A stretch of DNA of 54,868 nucleotides from Nocardioides albidus (GCF_006335005.1 NZ_VDMP01000022.1:85957-140824); one strand, 5' to 3'; numbered from the stretch's first letter, positions 1 through 10,773 are shown. Numbers and translations: made by a program. Notes: generated from the letters alone by a model not told the origin.

Positions 1-3
1 GGG

Positions 4-2109
<2,106 letters not shown>

Positions 2110-2115
2110 GCGGTC

Positions 2116-2121
2116 ATTGTG
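2116..2121 (-). promoter_or_regulatory. -10 element of leaderless glgX
   Basis: CACAAT on the minus strand, separated by 6 nt (GACCGC) from the GTG start at 2109. The hexamer and spacing match the other leaderless promoters in this window. Confidence 0.5.
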
Positions 2122-2261
2122 CCCGGGTGCCCTCCCGGCGTCGCGACACGCCCGCCGCTGCGCCCAGGTGGCGGGTTCGGGTGACCCGGTCGGTCCGGAC
2201 GCGGCAGAATGCGGGACGGGGGCCCGGGTGGCCGGGCCGGATCCGTGACGAGAGGGAGCAG

Positions 2262-3047
2262 ATGACTGCGGAGTTCGTGCGCCTGGACGTTGCCGACGGG
2301 GTCGGGACCATCCGACTCGACCGGGCCAAGGCGATGAACGCGATCAGCATCCAGGTCCAGGACGAGCTCACGCTCGCCGCGGCCGAGGCGACCGACCGCA
2401 GTGACGTCCGTGCGGTCGTCGTGTGGGGCGGCGAGAAGGTCTTCGCCGCCGGCAACGACGTCAAGGAGATGTCCGACATGTCCTACACGGACATGGTCGA
2501 CCGGGTGCAGCGGCTGCAGGACGCCGTCAACTCCGTCGCTCGGATCCCGAAGCCGGTGGTGGCCGCCGTCAACGGCTATGCCCTCGGCGGTGGCTGCGAG
2601 CTGGCGCTCGCGGCCGACGTCCGCTTCGCCGCCGACAACGCCGTGCTCGGCCAGCCCGAGGTCCTCCTCGGCATCATCCCGGGCGCCGGCGGCACCCAGC
2701 GCCTGCCCCGTCTGGTCGGCCCCAGCAAGGCCAAGGACCTGCTCTACACCGGTCGGTTCGTGAAGGCCGAGGAGGCGCTCGCCCTCGGCCTGGTCGACCG
2801 CGTCCTCCCCGCCGCCGACGTGTACGCCGAGGCGGTCGCCTGGGCGTCGAGGTTCGCCACGGCGGCGCCGTACGCCCTGCGGGCGATCAAGGAGTGTGTG
2901 GACCGCGGTCTCGAGCTCGACCTCGAGAGTGGCCTGCAGATCGAGCGGCACAGCTTCTCGGCGATCTTCGCCACCGAGGACAGCCGCACCGGCATGCGGT
3001 CCTTCATCGAGAACGGGCCGGGCAAGGCCACCTTCGAGGGGCGGTGA
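2262..3047 (+). CDS. Enoyl-CoA hydratase (crotonase family)
   Basis: Probable short-chain enoyl-CoA hydratase of beta-oxidation, 261 aa. Both catalytic glutamates of true hydratases are present, in [11 protein letters not shown] and [15 protein letters not shown], together with the oxyanion-hole segment AAGNDVKEM. The reading frame is open upstream to 2127, but the ATG at 2262 follows a GAGAGGGAGCAG ribosome site and starts at the family N-terminus ([10 protein letters not shown]). A CAGAAT at 2205-2210 could be the -10. It overlaps nothing and is followed 5 bp later by a small membrane-protein gene, then etfBA, which would accept electrons from acyl-CoA dehydrogenases of the same pathway. 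The specific acyl-CoA substrate cannot be read from the sequence. Confidence 0.9.
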   Translation: MTAEFVRLDVADGVGTIRLDRAKAMNAISIQVQDELTLAAAEATDRSDVRAVVVWGGEKVFAAGNDVKEMSDMSYTDMVDRVQRLQDAVNSVARIPKPVVAAVNGYALGGGCELALAADVRFAADNAVLGQPEVLLGIIPGAGGTQRLPRLVGPSKAKDLLYTGRFVKAEEALALGLVDRVLPAADVYAEAVAWASRFATAAPYALRAIKECVDRGLELDLESGLQIERHSFSAIFATEDSRTGMRSFIENGPGKATFEGR

Positions 3048-3052
3048 CACCG

Positions 3053-3433
3053 ATGAGCTCCCGCGACGACAACGATCCGGCCGCGAGCGAGCGGGTCGAC
3101 GAACGGCACGCGGCGCCGAGCCGGTCGCTGACCGTCGCTCGGGTGCGCGACAACATCGCCCGCGTGGTGTGGCTGGTGTGCATGGCGCTGGCGCTGATCC
3201 TCGCCATCGCCGCGTTCACCTACGCCCTCGAGGCCAACGAGAACAACGGTCTGGTCAAGCTGGCCCGCGACCTCGCCGACGCCTTCGACCTCGGCTTCTT
3301 CGACCTCGACAACCCGGTGAAGGCCTTCGAGGGCAAGAACGCCGAGGTCAAGACGGCGCTGTTCAACTACGGCCTCGCCTCGGTCGTCTACCTCGTGATC
3401 GGACGGGTGCTCGAGCGCGTCGTCCGCCCGTGA
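3053..3433 (+). CDS. Small two-helix membrane protein, unknown function
   Basis: A 126-aa protein of unknown function. The first 40 residues are charged and polar. One clear transmembrane helix (VVWLVCMALALILAIAAFTY, about residues 40-60) is followed by an acidic stretch containing DLGFFDLDNP and a weaker hydrophobic segment near the C-terminus (NYGLASVVYLVIGRVLERVV). The ATG at 3053 lies 5 bp after the hydratase stop, so the two are probably co-transcribed. It sits between a beta-oxidation gene and etfBA, but nothing in the protein links it to that chemistry. I do not recognise the family. Confidence 0.75.
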   Translation: MSSRDDNDPAASERVDERHAAPSRSLTVARVRDNIARVVWLVCMALALILAIAAFTYALEANENNGLVKLARDLADAFDLGFFDLDNPVKAFEGKNAEVKTALFNYGLASVVYLVIGRVLERVVRP

Positions 3434-3577
3434 CCGACGCCACGTGGACCAGGGTGCCGCCGTTGGTGACCGGGCGGTAGCCTGCGAGACGCTGTCCTCA
3501 TCGGACCAGAGCTGTTCCCTGCCCGGACACGCGGCAGGGCTCACGTTGCACAGGAAGGGGCCGGTCCGGCCACAACC

Positions 3578-4387
3578 ATGACTCTCTCCAACATTGTCGT
3601 TCTTGTGAAGTACGTCCCCGACGCCACGGGGGACCGGAAGTTCGAGGCGGACAACACCGTCGACCGCGTCGGCGTCGACGGGCTGCTCTCCGAGCTCGAC
3701 GAGTACGCCGTCGAGCAGGCCCTGCAGATCAAGGAGAAGCGCTCGGGTGAGGGTGGCGAGGAGATCACCGTCACCGCGCTCACCGTGGGTCCGGCCGAGG
3801 CCGAGGCCGCCGTGCGCAAGGCGCTGCAGATGGGCGCCGACAAGGCGGTCCACGTGCAGGACGACGCGATCGCCGGCTCGGACGCCGTGGCGACCTCGCT
3901 CGTGCTGGCCAAGGCGATCGAGAAGATCGGCGTCCCCGAGCTGATCATCGGTGGCCTCGCGTCGACCGACGCCGGCATGAGCGTCGTCCCGGCGATGCTC
4001 GCCGAGCGGCTCAACCTGCCCCAGGTCACCCTGGCCGCGGTGGTCGAGACCCAGGGCGACCAGGTCCGCATCAAGCGCGACGGCGACACCGCCACCGAGG
4101 TCATCGGCGGGACCCTGCCCCTCGTGCTGTCGGTCACCGACCAGTCGGGCGAGGCCCGCTACCCGTCCTTCAAGGGCATCATGGCCGCGAAGAAGAAGCC
4201 GCTCGACGCGCTGTCCCTGGCCGACATCGGCGTGGACGCCTCCGAGGTCGGCCTCGACGCCGCGTGGACCCAGGTCGAGGAGACCTCGGCCCGCCCGCCG
4301 CGCACCGCCGGCGAGATCGTCAAGGACGAGGACGGCTCGGGCGCCACGGCGCTGGTCGAGTTCCTCGCGTCCAAGAAGTTCATCTGA
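3578..4387 (+). CDS. etfB: Electron transfer flavoprotein beta subunit
   Basis: Beta subunit of the ETF heterodimer, which carries electrons from acyl-CoA dehydrogenases to ETF:quinone oxidoreductase. At 269 aa it matches the family. The N-terminus (IVVLVKYVPDATGDRKF) and the EYAVEQALQIKE segment are typical, as is the AMP-binding region around VGPAEAEAAVRKALQMGADKAVHV. The ATG at 3578 has no strong ribosome site immediately upstream; a GGAAGGGG lies about 20 nt away, separated by a short GGCCGG/CCGGCC palindrome. A TAGCCT at 3478-3483 may be the -10, giving an untranslated leader of roughly 90 nt. It is followed 24 bp later by etfA. Confidence 0.96.
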   Translation: MTLSNIVVLVKYVPDATGDRKFEADNTVDRVGVDGLLSELDEYAVEQALQIKEKRSGEGGEEITVTALTVGPAEAEAAVRKALQMGADKAVHVQDDAIAGSDAVATSLVLAKAIEKIGVPELIIGGLASTDAGMSVVPAMLAERLNLPQVTLAAVVETQGDQVRIKRDGDTATEVIGGTLPLVLSVTDQSGEARYPSFKGIMAAKKKPLDALSLADIGVDASEVGLDAAWTQVEETSARPPRTAGEIVKDEDGSGATALVEFLASKKFI

Positions 4388-4411
4388 GAAGCCAGAGGAG
4401 ATCGAAAAGTC

Positions 4412-5374
4412 ATGTCTGAAGTTCTCGTTCTGGTCGACCACGTCGACGGCGCGGTCCGCAAGCCCACCTACGAGCTGCTCGCGATCGCCAAGCGGATCGG
4501 CTCCCCGTCCGCGGTGTTCATCGGTGGTGCCGACAAGGCCGACGCGGTCGCCTCCGCCGTCAAGGGCTACGGCGCCGACAAGGTGTACGTCGTCGACGAC
4601 GCCGAGATCAAGGGCTACCTCGTGGCGCCCAAGGCCGAGGTGCTCCAGCAGCTCGCCGAGAAGTCCTCCCCGGCCGCGATCCTGATCCCGGCCTCGGGCG
4701 AGGGCAAGGAGATCGCCGGCCGTCTGGCGATCAAGCTCTCCTCCGGGTTGATCACCGACGCCGTCGACGTCCAGGTGAAGGGTGAGGACATCGTCACCAC
4801 CCAGTCGGTATTCGCCGGCAACTTCACCGTCGACGCCAAGGTCGTCAAGGGCACCCCGATCATCGCGGTCAAGCCCAACGCGGCCGCGCCCGAGCAGGGC
4901 GACGGCGCCGGTGCGGTCGAGCAGTTCGCCGCGACCATCTCCGACGCCGCCAAGACCGCGCAGATCGTCGCCGCCCAGCCGCGTCAGGCCACCGGCCGTC
5001 CCGAGCTCACCGAGGCCGCGATCGTGGTCTCCGGTGGTCGTGGCACCGGCGGCGACTTCGCCGCGGTCGAGGGTCTCGCCGACGCCCTCGGTGCCGCCGT
5101 CGGCGCCTCGCGCGCCGCCGTCGACTCGGGCTGGAAGCCGCACACCTTCCAGGTCGGCCAGACCGGCAAGGTCGTCTCGCCGCAGCTCTACGTCGCCAAC
5201 GGCATCTCCGGTGCCATCCAGCACCGCGCCGGCATGCAGACCTCGAAGACGATCGTGGCCGTCAACAAGGACGAGGAGGCCCCGATCTTCGAGCTCGTCG
5301 ACTTCGGCGTCGTGGGTGACCTCCACACCGTCCTCCCGAAGGTCACCGAGGAGATCGAGAAGCGCAAGGGCTGA
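4412..5374 (+). CDS. etfA: Electron transfer flavoprotein alpha subunit
   Basis: Alpha subunit of ETF, the partner of the preceding gene, 320 aa. The N-terminal domain starts at [13 protein letters not shown]. The C-terminal FAD-binding domain (about 195-315) shows [32 protein letters not shown] and [12 protein letters not shown], all characteristic FAD contacts. The start has a good ribosome site (GAGGAG) and lies 24 bp after etfB, so the pair is one transcript. A hairpin with a short T-run follows directly. Together with the hydratase upstream this is a fatty-acid oxidation neighbourhood. Confidence 0.97.
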   Translation: MSEVLVLVDHVDGAVRKPTYELLAIAKRIGSPSAVFIGGADKADAVASAVKGYGADKVYVVDDAEIKGYLVAPKAEVLQQLAEKSSPAAILIPASGEGKEIAGRLAIKLSSGLITDAVDVQVKGEDIVTTQSVFAGNFTVDAKVVKGTPIIAVKPNAAAPEQGDGAGAVEQFAATISDAAKTAQIVAAQPRQATGRPELTEAAIVVSGGRGTGGDFAAVEGLADALGAAVGASRAAVDSGWKPHTFQVGQTGKVVSPQLYVANGISGAIQHRAGMQTSKTIVAVNKDEEAPIFELVDFGVVGDLHTVLPKVTEEIEKRKG

Positions 5375-5393
5375 GCCACCCGCTCACCCGGCC

Positions 5394-5435
5394 GCGGGAC
5401 GTCGTACTCCGGTACGGCGTCCCGCGCCGCTTTTC
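5394..5435 (+). terminator. Rho-independent-like terminator after etfA
   Basis: A 14-bp stem, 5394-5407 against 5412-5425 (one G-T pair), with a 4-nt loop, followed by GCCGCTTTTCG. It starts 20 bp after the etfA stop. Confidence 0.7.
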
Positions 5436-5468
5436 GCGCCCCTGCCGGACCCCGCAGGACCTTGGTGT

Positions 5469-5501
5469 GTGATCTGCTCACGTCCCGTGTGAGCAGATCA
5501 C
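5469..5501. repeat. Perfect 13-bp inverted repeat (operator or second hairpin)
   Basis: GTGATCTGCTCAC (5469-5481) and its exact complement (5489-5501) flank a 7-nt loop. There is no T-run after it. It lies 63 bp upstream of the secreted PLD-like gene in an otherwise AT-richer spacer, so an operator site or a structured 3' end of the etfBA transcript are both possible. Confidence 0.6.
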
Positions 5502-5551
5502 CCATCAAGCGGGACATGACGGCTCGATTAGATGCATTAAGTCCAGTGTCT

Positions 5552-5557
5552 TAGTGT
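5552..5557 (+). promoter_or_regulatory. -10 element of the PLD-like gene
   Basis: TAGTGT, 7 nt before the GTG at 5565. A weak -35 (TTAGAT, 5528-5533) lies 18 nt upstream. This fits a leaderless transcript. Confidence 0.45.
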
Positions 5558-5564
5558 TCTTCGG

Positions 5565-6788
5565 GTGAAGACCGTCGCCGTCGTGCTCCTGGTGCTCGCC
5601 ACCCTCCTGGCCGGGCTCGTCGCGCCCACCCCGCCCGCGACCGCCGACGACACCTGGCAGCCGACGACCGGCGCCACCTTCAACAACCCGATGGGCGGGT
5701 TCAAGGCGCGCACCCGCGTGGTCCGGCAGGTGCACGCCGCGATCCGACACACCCCGCCGGGTGCGACGATCCGGATCGCGACGTACAACATCGACCGCGC
5801 CGACACCGCCCGACTGCTGGTCCGGGCGCACAAGCGCGGCGTGCACGTCCAGGTGATCGTGAACGACAACATCGTCGGGAGGACGATCCGCGGCCTGCGG
5901 GACCGGCTGGGCCGCGACCGCAGGGCCGACAGCTTCCTGCACATCTGCTCCAGCGCCTGCCGCAACGGCTCGCGCGCCGGCAACCTGCACCTCAAGGTCT
6001 ACTCGTTCAGCCAGACCGGCGCCGCGCGGTCGGTGGTGATCAGCAGCTCCAGCAATCTCGGGTACGGCGCCGCGACCGGCCAGTGGAACGACGCCCTCAC
6101 CATCAGCGGCGACGACGCGCTCTTCGCTGCGTGGACCACGGTCTTCGGCCAGCTCAAGCGGGACCGCACCGCGAAGCCGCGCCACCTGGAGTACGGCGGC
6201 GAGAGCGTCGGCGTCGCCTTCCAGCGGCGCTACGCGACGTCCGGCGACCCGCAGCTCCAGCGGCTGCGTCGCGTCGACTGCGCGGCGCCGACCGGCTTCG
6301 GCGACGGGCAGGGGCACTCGATCGTGCGGGTCAACATGTACGCCTGGTACGCCGGGCGCGGCGAGGCGCTGGCCCGCGAGCTCGCCTCGATGCGCGCCGA
6401 GGGCTGCGACGTCGCCGTCGTCGGCTCCGTGGTGAGCGGACCCGTCGTGCGGATCCTGCAGAGGGCCGGGATCCCGGTCCGGATCGCCGACTGGGACTGG
6501 GGCGAGAAGCTGTCGACCGCCGGCGACGAGATGGTCTTCGGCGCCCGCTGCTACTCGCACCTCAAGTACGTCACGGTCGACGGCACGTTCCGCGGCGCCG
6601 CGACGCGCGTGGTGTGGACCGGCTCGGAGAACTGGTCGCCGCCCGGGCTGAGCAGCGACGAGGTCACCTTCGAGGTCCGCGATCCCGCCGTGGTCGCGGC
6701 GTACGACGCCCAGTGGCGGCTGATGTACGAGAGCCGTCGCATCACGCACCGTCCCGGCATCCGGCCGACCAGCCGCCCCTGCGCCTGA
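5565..6788 (+). CDS. Secreted phospholipase-D-like domain protein
   Basis: A 407-aa exported protein with a Sec signal peptide (hydrophobic VVLLVLATLLAGLV, likely cut after ATA near residue 27). It contains two PLD-like halves. The second has a full HxKxxxxD motif (HLKYVTVD) followed by GSENWS; the first has HLKVYSFS, where the Asp of the motif is replaced by Ser. The family hydrolyses phosphodiester bonds, for example in phospholipids or nucleic acids, through a pair of HKD motifs. The substrate is unknown. The GTG start is set by the signal peptide and the TAGTGT hexamer 7 nt upstream. It is a single gene between etfBA and proA. Confidence 0.85.
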   Translation: MKTVAVVLLVLATLLAGLVAPTPPATADDTWQPTTGATFNNPMGGFKARTRVVRQVHAAIRHTPPGATIRIATYNIDRADTARLLVRAHKRGVHVQVIVNDNIVGRTIRGLRDRLGRDRRADSFLHICSSACRNGSRAGNLHLKVYSFSQTGAARSVVISSSSNLGYGAATGQWNDALTISGDDALFAAWTTVFGQLKRDRTAKPRHLEYGGESVGVAFQRRYATSGDPQLQRLRRVDCAAPTGFGDGQGHSIVRVNMYAWYAGRGEALARELASMRAEGCDVAVVGSVVSGPVVRILQRAGIPVRIADWDWGEKLSTAGDEMVFGARCYSHLKYVTVDGTFRGAATRVVWTGSENWSPPGLSSDEVTFEVRDPAVVAAYDAQWRLMYESRRITHRPGIRPTSRPCA

Positions 6789-6804
6789 TCGCGCGCCACG
6801 CTCC

Positions 6805-6810
6805 TATCCT
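6805..6810 (+). promoter_or_regulatory. -10 element of leaderless proA
   Basis: TATCCT, 6 nt before the ATG at 6817, with no ribosome site between them. Confidence 0.6.
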
Positions 6811-6816
6811 TGAGCC

Positions 6817-8067
6817 ATGACTGCCGAGGTCGAGGTCCGCGAGGTCGCCCAGCGCGCCCGGGTCGCCAGCCGCTCGCTGGCGCTCGCCACCCGCGCCCAG
6901 AAGGACGCCACCCTCCACGCGATGGCCGATGCGCTGCTGGCGCGCGCCGACGAGATCCTCGCCGGCAATGCCGAGGACGTCGCCCGGGCCGAGGCCGACG
7001 GCACGCCGCCCAACATCATCGACCGGCTGCGACTGACGACCGAGCGGCTCGAGGGCATGGCGCAGGGGCTGCGGGAGGTCGCCGGGCTCGCCGACCCGGT
7101 CGGCGAGGTCGTGCGCGGCAGCGTGCTGGCCAACGGCCTCGAGCTGCGCCAGGTGCGCGTGCCGTTCGGCGTCGTCGGCATGATCTACGAGGCCCGCCCC
7201 AACGTGACCGCCGACGCCGCCGGCATCTGCCTGAAGTCCGGCAACGCCGTCCTGCTGCGCGGCAGCTCGTCGGCCCGCTCCAGCAACGCCGCCATCGTGG
7301 CCGTGCTGCGCGACGCCGTCGCCGCGTCCGGTCTGGAGGCCGACGTCGTCCAGCTCGTCCCCGGCGAGACCCACGACAGTGTCAAGGCGCTGATGCGGGC
7401 CCGCGGCCACGTCGACGTGCTCATCCCGCGCGGGGGAGCGGGGCTGATCCAGTCGGTCGTCAACGAGTCCACGGTCCCCGTGATCGAGACCGGGGTCGGC
7501 AACTGCCACGTCTACGTCGACCGCGCGGCCGACCTCGACAAGGCCCTCGCGATCGTGCTCAACGCCAAGACCCACCGCACCAGCGTCTGCAACGCCGCCG
7601 AGTCGCTGCTCGTGCACGCCGAGGTGGCCGACGCCTTCCTGCCGCGCGTGGTCGCGGCGCTGCAGGGCGAGGGCGTCACGATCCACGGCGACGAGACCTT
7701 CGGCACCCACGCGGGCGTCGTACCGGCGACCGACGAGGACTGGGCCCAGGAGTACCTCTCCCTCGACATCGCCGCCCGCGTCGTGCCCGACCTCGACACC
7801 GCGCTCGACCACATCCGCGCCTGGTCCAGCGGTCACTCCGACGCGATCGTGACCGAGGACCTGGCGGCGTCTCGCCGGTTCGTCGCCGAGGTCGACTCCG
7901 CCGCCGTACTCGTCAACGCCTCGACCCGCTTCACCGACGGCGGCGAGTTCGGCTTCGGCGCCGAGATCGGCATCAGCACCCAGAAGCTGCACGCCCGCGG
8001 CCCGATGGGGCTGCCGGAGATGACCTCGACCAAGTACGTCGTCATCGGCGACGGCCACATCCGGTAA
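6817..8067 (+). CDS. proA: Gamma-glutamyl phosphate reductase (ProA)
   Basis: NADPH-dependent reduction of gamma-glutamyl phosphate to glutamate semialdehyde, the second step of proline synthesis. The 416-aa protein has the usual length and an aldehyde-dehydrogenase fold. The catalytic Cys258 sits in [15 protein letters not shown]. The coenzyme-binding region includes [17 protein letters not shown] and the C-terminus has [22 protein letters not shown]. The ATG follows a TATCCT hexamer at leaderless spacing. proB is not adjacent in this window. The next gene has its own promoter, so proA is probably monocistronic. Confidence 0.97.
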   Translation: MTAEVEVREVAQRARVASRSLALATRAQKDATLHAMADALLARADEILAGNAEDVARAEADGTPPNIIDRLRLTTERLEGMAQGLREVAGLADPVGEVVRGSVLANGLELRQVRVPFGVVGMIYEARPNVTADAAGICLKSGNAVLLRGSSSARSSNAAIVAVLRDAVAASGLEADVVQLVPGETHDSVKALMRARGHVDVLIPRGGAGLIQSVVNESTVPVIETGVGNCHVYVDRAADLDKALAIVLNAKTHRTSVCNAAESLLVHAEVADAFLPRVVAALQGEGVTIHGDETFGTHAGVVPATDEDWAQEYLSLDIAARVVPDLDTALDHIRAWSSGHSDAIVTEDLAASRRFVAEVDSAAVLVNASTRFTDGGEFGFGAEIGISTQKLHARGPMGLPEMTSTKYVVIGDGHIR

Positions 8068-8134
8068 CCCGCGGGCCGCCGGACCTCGGGCCAAGGTTCA
8101 CCTCCCGATGCGCGGCCGATGCGGGGCCTCGCGG

Positions 8135-8140
8135 TAGGTT
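8135..8140 (+). promoter_or_regulatory. -10 element of the phosphatidyltransferase gene
   Basis: TAGGTT, 6 nt before the ATG at 8147. Confidence 0.55.
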
Positions 8141-8146
8141 CGCGCC

Positions 8147-8803
8147 ATGGCAGGCTCTCCGGACCGGATCTATGCGGATCCGTCCGTCGAACGTCTCTTC
8201 ACCGGCGCGACGATCATCACCTTCGTGCGCACGGCGATCACCCTCGCGATCGCCGTGTGGGCGGCGTACGACGCGAGCCTGACCTGGATCGTGATCGGCC
8301 TGGTGACCTACTGGGTCGGTGACAGCATCGACGGCGAGTGGGCGCGCTGGCGCGACTGCGAGACCCGGATGGGCGCGGTCGTCGACATGATGTGCGACCG
8401 GCTCAGCTGCGGCGCCCTGTACGTCGGACTCATCTGGCTGCAGCCGGGCGGGTGGATCAGCGACGAGCCGATGACCTGGATCGGGATCCCGATCGGGATC
8501 TACCTCTTCGAGTTCATGGTCATCGACATGTACCTCTCGTTGGCCTTCCTGGCCTGGCCGATCCGCAGCCCCAACTACTTCCACGTGATCGACCGCCGGA
8601 TCTACCTGTGGAACTGGTCGCGCATCGGCAAGGCGGCCAACTCCGGCGCCTTCGCCGTCATCCTGCTGGTGAGCGGCTGGGTCTGGCTCGGCACGCTCAT
8701 CGCCGTGGCCCTGCTGGTGCTCAAGTGCGTCTCGCTGCGCTGGCTGCTGCAGCTGGGGATCCCGATCCCGTCGCGCGGGTCCGAAGGGGTGCCGGCGGCA
8801 TGA
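8147..8803 (+). CDS. CDP-alcohol phosphatidyltransferase family protein
   Basis: Integral membrane enzyme, 218 aa, that joins a CDP-activated lipid or alcohol to a second alcohol with release of CMP. The full family motif, D-x2-D-G-x2-A-R-x8-G-x3-D-x3-D, is visible from DSIDGEWAR to GAVVDMMCD (about residues 65-90), so the metal site is intact. About six hydrophobic segments surround it. The acceptor alcohol is unknown; the family includes phosphatidylglycerophosphate, phosphatidylinositol and cardiolipin synthases. The stop overlaps the ATG of the next gene (ATGA), which couples this enzyme to a small VTT-like membrane protein. Confidence 0.88.
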   Translation: MAGSPDRIYADPSVERLFTGATIITFVRTAITLAIAVWAAYDASLTWIVIGLVTYWVGDSIDGEWARWRDCETRMGAVVDMMCDRLSCGALYVGLIWLQPGGWISDEPMTWIGIPIGIYLFEFMVIDMYLSLAFLAWPIRSPNYFHVIDRRIYLWNWSRIGKAANSGAFAVILLVSGWVWLGTLIAVALLVLKCVSLRWLLQLGIPIPSRGSEGVPAA

Positions 8804-9261
8804 TCCTGTGGCTGACGACGTTCGCCTTCAGCATCGCGTCCGCCCTCCTCCCGTTCCTGCCGATCGAGGTCTACATCGTCGGCGCCGGCTCCACCGAGCA
8901 CGGCACGGCCGCCGCGATCTCCCTCGGCATCGCCGCGGGCGCCGGCGCGACCATCGGCAAGATCGTCTGGTACGAGCTCGCCCGGCGCGGCGCGGAGTCG
9001 GCGTGGGCGCAGAAGAAGCTCTCCAAGCCCAAGGTCAAGGCCACCTACGAGAAGTGGGTGGCCCGGATGCAGGGCCGCCCGGTGTACGCCGCCGGCGTGA
9101 TGTTCGTCGCCGCCTCGGCCGGGATCCCGCCCCTCCTCGCCATGTCGGCGGTCGGGGGACTGCTCAAGATGCCGCTGTGGGTCTTCGTGCCCACGGTGTT
9201 CGTGGGTCGCACGATCCGGTTCACGCTGCTCTTCCTCGGCGTCGACTTCGCCATCCACTGA
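8800..9261 (+). CDS. Small VTT/DedA-like membrane protein
   Basis: A 153-aa integral membrane protein, translationally coupled to the phosphatidyltransferase by an ATGA overlap. It has an N-terminal hydrophobic segment ending in LLPFLPIEVYIVG, a Gly/Ala-rich helix (GIAAGAGATIGKIVWYELAR), a basic amphipathic linker (KKLSKPKVKATYEKWVARM) and two further membrane segments. The G-x-x-x-G-K-x-x-W-Y and final F-x-G-R-x-I-R-F features resemble the YqaA/VTT branch of DedA-like proteins, some of which move lipids between membrane leaflets. A lipid-related role beside the phosphatidyltransferase is inference. Confidence 0.7.
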   Translation: MILWLTTFAFSIASALLPFLPIEVYIVGAGSTEHGTAAAISLGIAAGAGATIGKIVWYELARRGAESAWAQKKLSKPKVKATYEKWVARMQGRPVYAAGVMFVAASAGIPPLLAMSAVGGLLKMPLWVFVPTVFVGRTIRFTLLFLGVDFAIH

Positions 9262-9270
9262 TCATTTGCC

Positions 9271-9478
9271 CGAGCGTGTCGCCGGTCGGCGGGTGCGGAC
9301 GGTCGCTCGCTGCGCTCGGACCGCCCTTCCCGCCGACGCGCTGCGCGCGGGGCGCCACGCTGCCGGCCGACCATCTGGCCGAGCGTGTCGCCGGTCGGCG
9401 GGTGCGGACGGTCGCTCGCTGCGCTCGGACCGCCCTTCCCGCCGACGCGCTGCGCGCGGGGCGCCACGCTGCCGGCCG
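9271..9478. repeat. 109-bp tandem duplication with two identical 99-bp copies
   Basis: Positions 9271-9369 and 9380-9478 are identical over 99 bp; the start-to-start distance is 109 bp, and the 10-bp linker resembles the sequence just before copy 1. Each copy holds an inverted-repeat core, CGGTCGCTCGCTGCGCTCGG followed by ACCG. No gene covers this stretch (9262-9516), and no ORF in it looks real. Confidence 0.9.
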
Positions 9479-9504
9479 GAGTCGGTCGCGAGCCGGCGGT
9501 TGGA

Positions 9505-9510
9505 TACGAT
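9505..9510 (+). promoter_or_regulatory. -10 element of the 54-aa membrane protein gene
   Basis: TACGAT, 6 nt before the ATG at 9517. Confidence 0.55.
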
Positions 9511-9516
9511 GCCCCC

Positions 9517-9681
9517 ATGCTCAGCCAGATCAGCCAGGCCGCTCTCGTTGTCGCCCGCGCCGCGGAGGAGCACGGCGAGCCCGCCGTGAACCCGTGGCTG
9601 ATCGGTGGCGGCGTGCTGGCCTTCCTCATGTTCCTCCTCGTCGGCCTCGTGTGGTTCGGCGGCGGCCGCGAGCACAGCTGA
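9517..9681 (+). CDS. 54-aa single-pass membrane protein upstream of nadD
   Basis: A very small protein: a polar, Ala-rich N-terminal half with [11 protein letters not shown], one strong transmembrane helix ([20 protein letters not shown], residues 28-47) and a short tail GGGREHS. The ATG has a TACGAT hexamer at leaderless spacing, which supports real expression. The nadD start codon lies 19 bp after the stop, so this promoter probably also drives nadD-rsfS-phosphatase. The function is unknown. The conservative helix and its position suggest a conserved actinobacterial small protein, but this is not verified here. Confidence 0.7.
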   Translation: MLSQISQAALVVARAAEEHGEPAVNPWLIGGGVLAFLMFLLVGLVWFGGGREHS

Positions 9682-9700
9682 GCCGGCCGGTGCTCTGCCG

Positions 9701-10384
9701 GTGACGGACGCGCCACGCCGGCCCCGGCTCGGGGTGATGGGCGGAACCTTCGACCCCATCCACCACGGCCACCTCGTCGCGGCCTCGGAGGTCCAGGGCT
9801 GGTTCGACCTCGACGAGGTCATCTTCGTGCCCACCGGGCAGCCGTGGCAGAAGTCGGGCCGTCAGGTGGCGTCCGCCGAGCACCGCTACCTGATGACCGT
9901 CGTCGCCACGGCGGCGAACCCGCGCTTCACGGTCAGCCGCGTCGACATCGACCGCGACGGGCCGACGTACACCACCGACACGCTGCGGGACCTGCGCGCG
10001 CAGCGTCCCGACGCCGACCTCTACTTCATCACCGGCGCCGACGCCCTGACCGACATCTTCAGCTGGCGAGACGCCGACGAGCTCTTCGAGCTGGCGCACT
10101 TCGTCGGCTGCACCCGGCCCGGGTCGGAGATGGACCCGGCCACGTTGGCCCGGATCCCGCACGACCGGGTCACCATGGTCGAGATCCCCGCCCTGGCGAT
10201 CTCCTCCACCGACTGCCGTGAGCGTCAGCGGGCCGGCCAGCCGGTCTGGTACCTCGTGCCCGACGGCGTCGTGCAGTACATCACCAAGCACGGCCTCTAC
10301 CCGGCCGCCGCGTCGGACGTCGAGGAAGTTGCGCCGCAACCGTCTCGCGACCCGGCCACCACCACTGGAACGGAAACCCCATGA
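9701..10384 (+). CDS. nadD: Nicotinate-nucleotide adenylyltransferase (NadD)
   Basis: Transfers AMP from ATP to nicotinate mononucleotide in NAD synthesis. The protein is 227 aa. The nucleotidyltransferase signature [12 protein letters not shown] is at the N-terminus and the second motif, ISSTDCR (ISSTxIR in most homologues), is near residue 170. The GTG at 9701 is chosen because it places 12 residues before the GGTFDP strand, as in relatives; the ATG at 9737 would begin inside the first strand. The C-terminus carries a polar Pro/Thr-rich tail. The stop overlaps the rsfS ATG (ATGA). Confidence 0.95.
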   Translation: MTDAPRRPRLGVMGGTFDPIHHGHLVAASEVQGWFDLDEVIFVPTGQPWQKSGRQVASAEHRYLMTVVATAANPRFTVSRVDIDRDGPTYTTDTLRDLRAQRPDADLYFITGADALTDIFSWRDADELFELAHFVGCTRPGSEMDPATLARIPHDRVTMVEIPALAISSTDCRERQRAGQPVWYLVPDGVVQYITKHGLYPAAASDVEEVAPQPSRDPATTTGTETP

Positions 10385-10773
10385 GCGCCACCGACCACGC
10401 CGTCCAGCTCGTCCACGCAGCCGCCCGCGCGGCCGCGGACAAGCTCGCGACCGACCAGCTCGCCTTCGACGTCAGCGAGCAGCTCGCCATCACCGACGCC
10501 TTCCTGCTCGCCACCGGCGCCAACGACCGTCAGGTCCGCGCGATCGTCGAGGAGATCGAGGACAAGCTGCGCGAGCTCGACGCCAAGCCGATCCGCCGCG
10601 AGGGTCACCGCGACGGCCGCTGGGTCCTGCTCGACTACGGCGACGTCGTCATCCACGTCCAGCACTCCGAGGAGCGCGAGTTCTACGCCCTCGAGCGGCT
10701 CTGGCGCGACTGCCCGACCATCGACCTGCCCGCCGACGTCCACGGGCCGGTCCCGCCGCCGGCCGCCGAGTGA
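10381..10773 (+). CDS. rsfS: Ribosomal silencing factor RsfS
   Basis: Binds ribosomal protein L14 and blocks joining of 30S and 50S subunits in stationary phase or starvation. The protein is 130 aa and shows the family motifs [18 protein letters not shown] and [17 protein letters not shown], ending with [12 protein letters not shown]. It is coupled to nadD upstream (ATGA) and to the phosphatase downstream (GTGA). The nadD-rsfS order is common in many bacteria. Confidence 0.96.
   Translation: MSATDHAVQLVHAAARAAADKLATDQLAFDVSEQLAITDAFLLATGANDRQVRAIVEEIEDKLRELDAKPIRREGHRDGRWVLLDYGDVVIHVQHSEEREFYALERLWRDCPTIDLPADVHGPVPPPAAE

Noticed and set aside
2744..5326. An 860-aa open frame on the minus strand opposite the hydratase and etfBA genes
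   Set aside because: It overlaps three recognisable plus-strand genes, has Asp/Gly/Arg-rich composition typical of antisense frames in GC-rich DNA, and shows no known motif.
9271..9478. The tandem repeat as a possible CRISPR array or origin iterons
   Set aside because: Only two copies, 99 bp each, with a 10-bp linker: too long and too few for CRISPR repeats, and no DnaA box cluster, dnaA or rep gene is near.
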